Shown here in pieces: positions 28,084-35,195 of a stretch of 64,000 nt of DNA. Source of the stretch: JBMTVN01 sp046047235. Its GTDB lineage: Bacteria > Verrucomicrobiota > Verrucomicrobiia > Limisphaerales > JAHDYP01. A program made the position numbers and the translations under genes. The stretch covers positions 8,956 through 72,955 of the forward strand of contig JBJOII010000044.1 of NCBI GenBank assembly GCA_046047235.1, read 5' to 3'. The notes under the pieces were generated by a model. That model was not told the DNA's origin. It did not search any database and saw only the letters and a list, made by a program, of their open reading frames with translations. How positions within the stretch are numbered: position 1 is the first letter of the stretch; each line of letters starts with the position of its first letter.

Positions 28084-28362
28084 TCAGTTCTGACCACCGT
28101 TGCCCGGCCGACGCAATCCAACCGAATGCGCAATGTCATCAAACTCATCGCGACTCACGCTCTCCAATGTCTTGCCCCGGGCGTTCAGCTTCTCGTTGAT
28201 CTTGATGGCCTTCTCGGTCATCTCCTCATGGGTCTCCTTGCTGCCACCCACAAGCGCGAAATTGGGCCCTTGGGTCACCCGCTTGTGACCATCCGAGTCC
28301 AACCCCACTCCCACGAGCATGGCCCGACCATCAGCTTTCTTGGAACCGCCTGACTGCGACAT
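28084..28362 (-). CDS. Small conserved-looking protein upstream of nuoA
   Basis: A 92-aa soluble protein that I do not recognise as a named family. The ATG at 28362 (MSQSGGSKKADGRAMLVGVG) is preferred over the longer frame to 28473, whose N-terminus is not protein-like. Ordered-looking stretches are GLDSDGHKRVTQGPNFALVG, THEEMTEKAIKINEKL and RDEFDDIAHSVG. There is no membrane segment and no cysteine. Its stop lies 17 bases before nuoA, suggesting co-transcription with the complex I genes. Whether it has any role in complex I assembly is not known; the link is position only. Confidence 0.75.
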   Translation of the reverse strand: MSQSGGSKKADGRAMLVGVGLDSDGHKRVTQGPNFALVGGSKETHEEMTEKAIKINEKLNARGKTLESVSRDEFDDIAHSVGLRRPGNGGQN

Positions 28363-28469
28363 CGCGGACAACCTAACTTGCACCGGATCAAGTTCAAGTG
28401 AGAACTGGGTCGACCTCCCGCACCAAACATCCAGCTCCTGCCGGCATCGCGCCACCATGCCCAAGCACC

Positions 28470-29582
28470 TCACGGAGTTGCGCTTATGCTGCGGGATACT
28501 TGAACCACACCCCCTTCTCCGGCGCGCAGCCCGGCAACCCGCCTGACAAACCAGTCCAAGTGCAACCTGCGCTCCGCCCGACTCGCCTCACCCAATCGAT
28601 CCATCACACCGTAAAACCCCTCCAGACCACCTGCCCCCTCCAAAACACACTCCATCGCCGGAACCCATCGCGCATACGCATCCAGCGCATTCAGCTTCGC
28701 ATTGTTCAGCCCACCCGCCATCCACCCCGCATACCCGCGATACCCCGACCAACCCGCCACAAGTTTTCGATAACGTTCACGCAACTCCCCAAACAACGCC
28801 TCCTTGCGCACCCGCCTCTCCCCATCCGTTATCGCAACCACACCAGAGTAAAGCTCCTCCAGCTCCGCCCGAGTCCGATAAATCAACTCCACCACGGCAT
28901 CGTCCCGGCGCCGGGCTTCCAAATACTCCACCAACTCCCCCTCCCTCCCCTGATCCTCCAACCACAACCGAACTGCCTCCCGCGCAACAACTGTCGCAAA
29001 CGCCTCGTTCACATCCGTGTCCCCACGCAAAAACAAACGCTGGTGCGCCAGCTCATGGAAAATCAAATCCGCCAACTCCAGCTCCGGCAGGCCAATAAAC
29101 GTGCTCAACACCGGATCACGAAACCACCCCAACGTGCTGTAGGCATCCACACCACCCACATAAACATCCCATCCGTCCTCCTGCAGAAACCCCGCATAGT
29201 CCATCGCCATCGACTCCCGAAAATACCCCCGGTAATCCAACCTCCCCACCACCGGATACTTCCAGGACTTCGCTTTCAAAGAAAACTCAGGCGCCGCAAA
29301 AACGTTCCATACCACATACGGACGATCCAGCTCCACATAGTGCCGATACTGCCGCGCCCCCGGCAGTCCCAGACGTTCCTCCGCAAAATCACACAACCTC
29401 TCCACCAACTCCAACTGCCCCACCAACTCAGCGTCCCCACTGCGCTTCTGCTTCACCTCTCTCAAGGACTCCCTCTTCGCCCATAACTCCAATTGCCCAC
29501 CTACTGCCTGGCGATAAAACGTCGCCGTCCGGCAGCCAGAAAACAGCACCAGCACAATTAAACTGAGCAGGAACCTTGTCAC
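28470..29582 (-). CDS. Lipoprotein aminopeptidase-like zinc protease (COG4324 type)
   Basis: A 370-aa predicted zinc aminopeptidase of the pfam10023 type. The lipobox is VLFSGC, so it is probably anchored in a membrane on the periplasmic side. The metal site is LADLIFHELAHQRLF with the downstream glutamate in NEAFATVVARE. Other family blocks are DAYSTLGWFRDPVLS and WNVFAAPEFSLK. I start at the GTG at 29582, with GGTGGGG about eight bases upstream. The ATG at 29651 would translate part of a 9-bp repeat array and is unlikely. It lies upstream of the nuo operon on the same strand, with 107 bases between. Confidence 0.85.
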   Translation of the reverse strand: MTRFLLSLIVLVLFSGCRTATFYRQAVGGQLELWAKRESLREVKQKRSGDAELVGQLELVERLCDFAEERLGLPGARQYRHYVELDRPYVVWNVFAAPEFSLKAKSWKYPVVGRLDYRGYFRESMAMDYAGFLQEDGWDVYVGGVDAYSTLGWFRDPVLSTFIGLPELELADLIFHELAHQRLFLRGDTDVNEAFATVVAREAVRLWLEDQGREGELVEYLEARRRDDAVVELIYRTRAELEELYSGVVAITDGERRVRKEALFGELRERYRKLVAGWSGYRGYAGWMAGGLNNAKLNALDAYARWVPAMECVLEGAGGLEGFYGVMDRLGEASRAERRLHLDWFVRRVAGLRAGEGGVVQVSRSISATP

Positions 29583-29619
29583 AAAAATAACCCCACCGTT
29601 GCTCGCACATGCCCGAAGG

Positions 29620-29655
29620 ATCGGTCCGATCGGTCCGATCCGTCTGATCATTCAA
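29620..29655. repeat. 9-bp period tandem repeat (ATCGGTCCG), second copy
   Basis: Units ATCGGTCCG, ATCGGTCCG, ATCCGTCTG, ATCATTC follow at a 9-base period, in the same orientation and unit order as at 20664-20699. It lies just upstream of the aminopeptidase gene. A short degenerate heptad stretch (GATATCCCATCCC) follows at about 29681-29695. Confidence 0.85.
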
Positions 29656-29829
29656 ATCAAACCCACACCGCCAACCTGATATCCCATCCCCCCTCCCCCG
29701 CGCAAGGCACCTATCGCCAACCCCCAACCCTCAACTCCTGCATGAAGACCCCGGCTTTCATTGCATTAGCCCCCCCACTGCATTAGCATCACCCACTCCT
29801 TAACAAATAAAACACAGCATATTACTACT

Positions 29830-30519
29830 ATGAAACTATTGGCTCATTCCTGCCTTCTGACCGCCTTAACGCTGGTCGCCACCCAAGCCGCCACCCCGGA
29901 CCCCGCCCAAGGCCACCCCGACTCCACCGGCTGGGCGGCCCTCATCAAAACCGACCTCTCCAACGCAGTCTATCCCGCCGGCATCTGGACCGTGGAAGAC
30001 GGCGTCTTCACCGCGAGCGAAGACCAGGCCATCTGGTCCATGAAGGACTACGAAAACTTCGTGCTCGATCTGGAATTCAAAACGGCCCCCGGTTCCAACA
30101 GCGGTGTCATCGTGTACGCCAGCGATACCGACAACTGGATCCCCAACTCGGTGGAACTCCAAATTGCCGACGACCACGCCGACCAATGGGCCAACTCCCC
30201 CCGCACCTGGCAATGCGCCGCCGCCTTCGGTCACCAGGCCGCCTATAAGTCTGCCGTGAAAAAGCCCGGTGAATGGAACCGCATGACGGTCTGGTGCCAG
30301 GGCCCCATCATCACAATCGTCCTCAACGGAGAAAAGGTGAACAGCATCGACATGCGCCGCTTCACCTCCGCCAAGGTCAATCCCGACGGATCCGAAGTCC
30401 CCTCCTGGCTGAGCAAACCCATGTCCAGCCTCCCCGCTAAAGGCAAGATCGGGTTCCAAGGCAAACACGCCGGCGCACCAATCTACTTCAAGAACATCCG
30501 CATCCTGGAAATGCACTAG
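29830..30519 (+). CDS. Exported DUF1080 (3-keto-disaccharide hydrolase-like) protein
   Basis: A 229-aa secreted protein of the DUF1080 family, which has a concanavalin-like fold and includes 3-keto-glycoside hydrolases. A signal peptide (SCLLTALTLVATQAA) is followed by GWAALIKTDLSNA, WTVEDGVFTASEDQAIWS, the core FKTAPGSNSGVIVYAS, GEWNRMTVWCQGPIITIVLNG and the closing GKIGFQGKHAGAPIYFKNIR. The length is full for a single domain. A GH97 enzyme follows in the same direction after 84 bases, with a perfect stem-loop between, which suggests a small sugar-degradation unit. Confidence 0.92.
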   Translation: MKLLAHSCLLTALTLVATQAATPDPAQGHPDSTGWAALIKTDLSNAVYPAGIWTVEDGVFTASEDQAIWSMKDYENFVLDLEFKTAPGSNSGVIVYASDTDNWIPNSVELQIADDHADQWANSPRTWQCAAAFGHQAAYKSAVKKPGEWNRMTVWCQGPIITIVLNGEKVNSIDMRRFTSAKVNPDGSEVPSWLSKPMSSLPAKGKIGFQGKHAGAPIYFKNIRILEMH

Positions 30520-30533
30520 ACCATCCGACCACC

Positions 30534-30565
30534 GCGCCTGCTCCCGCTTCACCGGGAGCAGGCGC
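30534..30565 (+). other. Perfect 13-bp stem-loop between DUF1080 and GH97 genes
   Basis: GCGCCTGCTCCCG, a six-base loop and its exact complement. No T-run follows, so it may stabilise the upstream message or attenuate reading into the GH97 gene rather than act as a full terminator. Confidence 0.6.
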
Positions 30566-30603
30566 CTCCCCCCTCTCTGAACTCCCCACCCCCTCCTGCC
30601 ATC

Positions 30604-32544
30604 ATGCGCGCTCACTGCCCCCCCATTTCCCGCCCCTTGCTTTTCCTCCTTTGCTGCATCACGACAGGAGTCTCAGCCCAGCAACAACTGCAACTGTCCA
30701 GCCCGGACGGCACCCTCTCCGCCACGCTCACCTCCGGCCAGAACGGCCTGCAATGGTCCCTGCACAGAAACGACCGCACCCTCATCGAACCCTCGCCCCT
30801 CGGCATCACCATCGATGGCACAGACTACGGCTCCCAAGACATCTGGGGGACACCCTCTCTGAATACCATCCGCGAATCCTACTTATGGCGGGGAGTAAAA
30901 AGCACCGCCACCAACCACTGCCACGGCTACTCCATCCCGGTAACCCACGGCACCTCCGCCAGAAACTGGACGCTCGAAGCCAAGGTCTTCAACGACGGCT
31001 TCGCCTACCGCTATCGGATCCCCGGTAAAGCCAGCCGTATCGTCCGCTCAGAACGCTCCAGTTGGACCTTCCCCGAAAAAACCACACTCTGGTTCCAAAC
31101 GGACACCCGCAACTACGAAGGTGAATACCACTCAGCCTCTCCTCACGAAATCCCCCTCACAACCGGAGGAGACAGCCCGGCGACCACTCACCTCGGAGCA
31201 CCCGCGACCGCCCAGCTCCCCGATGGCTCGCTCCTCCTCATCACGGAAGCCAACCTCCGCAACTACAGCGGCATCAGCCTCAAACCAACCGGCACATCCC
31301 GGATCAAAGTGGCCTTCGAAGATGACCCCTCCGGTTTCCAATATGATGGTGAAATCCTGACACCCTGGCGCGTCACTGTCGCAGCGGATGACTTGAATGC
31401 GTTGGTCAATACGGATGTGATCCGCAACCTCGCAGACCCGCCCAACCCAAACCTATTTCCAGATGGGGCCCATACAACCTGGATCAAACCCGGACGCGCC
31501 CTGATCACCTGGTGCGTCTTCGGAAACGACGGCGCCCAGTGGCATCTGCAAAAGTGGTTCGTAGACCAATGCGCAGCCCTGCACTGCGAATACCTGTTGG
31601 TCGACGGCGGCTGGCGCACGGAACAATGGGGCTACCTCTCCGGCGGAGCTGACCTCTGGGCACGCCTCAAGGAAATCTGTGCCTACGCCTCCCAACGGAA
31701 CGTGAAAATCATCGTCTGGACCGCGTTTCCCGAAGGACGCAATGACGGTCCCGGACTCACCGACCCCGTCGCGCGCCGCGATTTCTTCGGCCACTGCCGC
31801 AAAGCCGGCGTCAAAGGCATTAAGGTGGATTTCTTCGACTCCGAAAGCCGCGAAACCCTCGCCGCCTATGAAGACCTGGCCCGTCTGGCCGCGGAGAACC
31901 AAATGCTCATCAACTTCCACGGCGCCAACAAACCCACCGGAGAATCCCGCACCTGGCCAAACGAAGTCTCCCGCGAGGGCATCCGCGAACAGGAATACCT
32001 GCTCTGGCAGGATCTCCCTCTCGAACATTACACCGCACTCCCCTTCACCCGTATGATCGTCGGCGACTCTGATTTCCTCCCCACCTACGTGCGCCCCGAA
32101 TACCTCAAGAACACCACCGCCACATTCCAAATGGCCACCGCAGTCATCGCCACGTCCTCGTTCCTCTGCTGGCCCGATCATCCCGATTACTACCTCGCCA
32201 GCCCTTTTCTCGGACTCATCCAGGCCATGCCTCTCGTCTGGGACGAAACCCACGTCCTGCCCGGCTCCCAAATCGGCAACCGCGTCGGGTTCGCTCGACG
32301 TAGCGGTGACACATGGTTGGTCGGCATCCTCAATGGCACACAAACCGCACAGGACTGGACGGTGAATCTCAACTTCCTCGGCGACGGCGAATTCTTCGGC
32401 ACTCTCTACTCAGATGCCGCCCCGCATCCACAAGGCGTCCACGTGGAAACCTCAACCACCCTCACCAAGGATGACCACCTGCAGGCCACGCTCGCCCCGG
32501 GGGGCGGCTACACCGCATGGATCAAACCCCTGCAGAAACCCTGA
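30604..32544 (+). CDS. Exported glycoside hydrolase family 97 enzyme
   Basis: A 646-aa secreted GH97 protein (alpha-glucosidase or alpha-galactosidase type). A signal peptide (LLFLLCCITTGVSAQ) precedes the beta-sandwich N-domain (LSSPDGTLSATLTSG), the (beta/alpha)8 catalytic domain (YLLVDGGWRTEQWG, KIIVWTAFPEGRND, GIKVDFFDSE, LINFHGANKPTGESRTWPNE) and a C-terminal beta domain. The Asp in IKVDFF sits where the retaining GH97 enzymes have their nucleophile, so retaining chemistry and possibly alpha-galactosidase activity are more likely than the inverting SusB type. The stop is only three bases from the convergent flavin-transferase fusion gene, so the two messages must overlap. Confidence 0.93.
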   Translation: MRAHCPPISRPLLFLLCCITTGVSAQQQLQLSSPDGTLSATLTSGQNGLQWSLHRNDRTLIEPSPLGITIDGTDYGSQDIWGTPSLNTIRESYLWRGVKSTATNHCHGYSIPVTHGTSARNWTLEAKVFNDGFAYRYRIPGKASRIVRSERSSWTFPEKTTLWFQTDTRNYEGEYHSASPHEIPLTTGGDSPATTHLGAPATAQLPDGSLLLITEANLRNYSGISLKPTGTSRIKVAFEDDPSGFQYDGEILTPWRVTVAADDLNALVNTDVIRNLADPPNPNLFPDGAHTTWIKPGRALITWCVFGNDGAQWHLQKWFVDQCAALHCEYLLVDGGWRTEQWGYLSGGADLWARLKEICAYASQRNVKIIVWTAFPEGRNDGPGLTDPVARRDFFGHCRKAGVKGIKVDFFDSESRETLAAYEDLARLAAENQMLINFHGANKPTGESRTWPNEVSREGIREQEYLLWQDLPLEHYTALPFTRMIVGDSDFLPTYVRPEYLKNTTATFQMATAVIATSSFLCWPDHPDYYLASPFLGLIQAMPLVWDETHVLPGSQIGNRVGFARRSGDTWLVGILNGTQTAQDWTVNLNFLGDGEFFGTLYSDAAPHPQGVHVETSTTLTKDDHLQATLAPGGGYTAWIKPLQKP

Positions 32545-32547
32545 TGC

Positions 32548-35166
32548 CTAATCCGAACGCGGCCGCATCACCGGCCCGCTCCACCCCTGCTGCCCATCCC
32601 GTCGCACAACAAACGCCAGCACTCCATTCTCCCCCGCCAACTTCAACGCCCCCTCCCCCCCCACAACCAGCAGCGCCGTGGACCACGCGTCCGCCAAGAC
32701 ACCCGTAGGCGCCACCACCGCTACCAAAACGGTATCATGGTCAACGGGAACACCCGCCCGCGGATCCAGAATGTGAGCCACCTTTCCCCCCGCCCCATCA
32801 CTCAGCGAACCACGATACACCCCCGATGTCGCCAGCGCCTGATCCCTTAACCGCAGGCCAGCCAGTGGACGCCCCGGAACCAGAGGATCCTCAATCCCCA
32901 CGTTCCATTCACCAACCGCCCTGAGCTCCCCACCCACATCAACCAGACACTCACCCACCCCCTCCGCACGCAATACCTCCACCAAACAATCCGCACCATA
33001 CCCCTGCAACAATGCCCCCAAATCCAACTCCACTCTTGGATGCAGCTTCCGCAGAGTGCCTTGCCCCACATCCACCCTCAGCCGATCCCATCCCACCCAT
33101 CCAACAGGATCGCCGTCCACCAATCTGCCATCCGCCGGGCCAAAACCCAACTTCCTCGCCAACGGCCCCACGGTCACATCCAGCGCCCCCCCGGATGCCC
33201 CCCCCACAGACCTCGCAATCTCAAGGACCTCCAACAAACGCCCCGGCACCTCCATCGGCAAGGAAGACTCCAACGCGTTGAACTGCGCCGTGACCGACTC
33301 CCGATGCCAGTGCGACAGGACATGCTCGACCTCGTCCAGCTCAGCCTGCATCCGCAACTTCAGCGCCACAGGATCTGCAACCGGTTGCCTCATCGTCACA
33401 CTCCAGCTCGTCCCGAAAGCCATCCCCACTACCCGATCCACCTGCCCGCCACCCGGCCCACTCCCCACGCAATCACGCCAACCACCTCCCAATACCCACG
33501 GCAACACCCCTAACCCCAAACACACCAACGCCACGCTGTCCGCCAACGCCCAACCCCCACTCGCACCACGCTTGCGCAGAAACCGAAGCAAACCTCCCGT
33601 AGCACACCCGTAACGGCAGTAGGCCATGGGATAAAACGCCGCCACCACCAAACCCAATAAGGCAATCGCCAATGAAACCGGCGCAGCCCACCCCAAACTC
33701 CAGGCATCAAATGCCTCCCACTCCGCCAGCCCACCAACCCCACCCCGGATCGCCACCAGAAACGCCAAAACCAACAAGATGCCCGGAAATTTCCGCAGCC
33801 ACCCGTCCCATGCCGACGGCACCCGCCCCCTGCATGAGGGCAACCGACGCAACCACTCCTGCAACACCCCATGCGGACAAAGCTGATGACAATACACCTG
33901 CCGCCCCGTCCCCCAAGGCACCACCAGCGCAACCGCCACCAACAACAACACCCCCACCCCCGTCTCCAAAGTGAATGCGCTGCCAGCCACAGCCGCCAAC
34001 AACGCCAGCGAAACCAGGTCGCCCAGTAACAGCCCCAAGACCACCACCACCATCGCCTGCCATCCCAGACGCACCCATGGCCGACCCCGCAACGAAGAAA
34101 AACTCATCCCCACCCCGCCACAGACCAGCAGAAACAACAGCCAGGAACGTACCCGCTTCCAACCCCAAGCCGCAGATTCCACCCCGCCGGCTTGCTGCAC
34201 CGCCGCAGCAAATCGAGCCTTCAACGCTGCCGCCAATCCGTAACTCGTCTGCGTGGCTCCCGATACTCCCTCCAGGCCCGATGCAGCCAAATCTAACCCA
34301 CCCCATTCACTCACCGACCACCCACCCAGTTCATCCAGATAACCCCCCGCCTCCCGCACCCGCCCAACATACTCCCCCGTGTCATAGCTGCCCCGAACAG
34401 CCACCCCCACCAGGGTCTCCTGGTCAGCCGCAACCGCCACCAATGCCTCGGTCGGCCCCCGATACCCCCGCTCGTTGTCACCATGCGGCGCCGTGCTCAA
34501 CACATACCCCAACCGCTCACCTGCCACACCGCACACCTCCAGCACCCCACCCAACACAGGCACCGCAACCAGCCTCACAGCCTCAGGAAACCACCGACGC
34601 ACCTCCTCTACCCGCACCGGCTCCGAAAAGCGCAACGATCCCGACTCACCCTCCACGCGACGCCTCAAGGCCTCCGCCACCGCCAGACTCGTCAATGTAG
34701 AACCGCTTACCACCACCGGCTCCGGCACCTGCCCGCTCTGCGGACGCCACCCCGCATAGGCAGACAGCACCCCCTCCTCCGCCCGGACAGATCGCACGTG
34801 CGACTCGGTGTCCCCGCTCTCCATCCATACCACCCCCACCACACTCCCGTCCCCTCCCAACCCGACCAGAAGGTTGTTCGGACCGCTGTAGCCAACGACG
34901 TCGTCCGCCACCGGCGAAGTCTGCAGCACGCCACCCAGCAACCGCCCGTCCCCATCCCGCACCTGCTGCACCCCCCGCACATCAGGCCTGCCCACCACGA
35001 CCGCGCCAGGAAAAATCTGACGCGCCCAACCCAACGGAATCCAGCCCCCAACATCCTGCCCCGGCTGTTCGCTCGCCTGTCGCAACAACACCGCAGCAAA
35101 CAAGACCACCCCCAGCCGCCACCAACGCACCCAAGCAGCCCATCCCTTGGAACTCGAAGAACTCAT
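32548..35166 (-). CDS. FMN_bind x2 - FeS membrane protein - ApbE flavin transferase fusion
   Basis: An 872-aa fusion. Residues ~85-165 and ~225-310 are two FMN_bind-type domains; their flavinylation-type motifs are SGSTLTS (154-160) and SGATQTS (302-308). Residues ~340-560 are membrane helices with iron-sulphur-type cysteines, YCHQLCPHG (426-430) and CRYGCATG (517-521), like the NosR/NapH core. Residues ~575-872 are an ApbE FMN transferase (FGTSWSVTM, GALDVTVGPLARKLGF, VELDLGALLQGYGAD, ATSGVYRGS, HILDPRAGVPV, DAWSTAL). ApbE attaches FMN to a Thr of FMN_bind domains outside the cytoplasm. Here enzyme and substrate are one chain, so self-flavinylation is likely. The likely role is electron transfer across the membrane to an exported acceptor, possibly the neighbouring exported FAD oxidoreductase (29 bases upstream). 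Confidence 0.9.
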   Translation of the reverse strand: MSSSSSKGWAAWVRWWRLGVVLFAAVLLRQASEQPGQDVGGWIPLGWARQIFPGAVVVGRPDVRGVQQVRDGDGRLLGGVLQTSPVADDVVGYSGPNNLLVGLGGDGSVVGVVWMESGDTESHVRSVRAEEGVLSAYAGWRPQSGQVPEPVVVSGSTLTSLAVAEALRRRVEGESGSLRFSEPVRVEEVRRWFPEAVRLVAVPVLGGVLEVCGVAGERLGYVLSTAPHGDNERGYRGPTEALVAVAADQETLVGVAVRGSYDTGEYVGRVREAGGYLDELGGWSVSEWGGLDLAASGLEGVSGATQTSYGLAAALKARFAAAVQQAGGVESAAWGWKRVRSWLLFLLVCGGVGMSFSSLRGRPWVRLGWQAMVVVVLGLLLGDLVSLALLAAVAGSAFTLETGVGVLLLVAVALVVPWGTGRQVYCHQLCPHGVLQEWLRRLPSCRGRVPSAWDGWLRKFPGILLVLAFLVAIRGGVGGLAEWEAFDAWSLGWAAPVSLAIALLGLVVAAFYPMAYCRYGCATGGLLRFLRKRGASGGWALADSVALVCLGLGVLPWVLGGGWRDCVGSGPGGGQVDRVVGMAFGTSWSVTMRQPVADPVALKLRMQAELDEVEHVLSHWHRESVTAQFNALESSLPMEVPGRLLEVLEIARSVGGASGGALDVTVGPLARKLGFGPADGRLVDGDPVGWVGWDRLRVDVGQGTLRKLHPRVELDLGALLQGYGADCLVEVLRAEGVGECLVDVGGELRAVGEWNVGIEDPLVPGRPLAGLRLRDQALATSGVYRGSLSDGAGGKVAHILDPRAGVPVDHDTVLVAVVAPTGVLADAWSTALLVVGGEGALKLAGENGVLAFVVRRDGQQGWSGPVMRPRSD

Positions 35167-35195
35167 GCCGACGTGCCTCTACGTCTCACAAGCAG

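Noticed and set aside
29583..29651. ATG start of the aminopeptidase at 29651
   Set aside because: It would translate the 9-bp repeat array; a GTG at 29582 with a ribosome-binding site precedes the lipoprotein signal.
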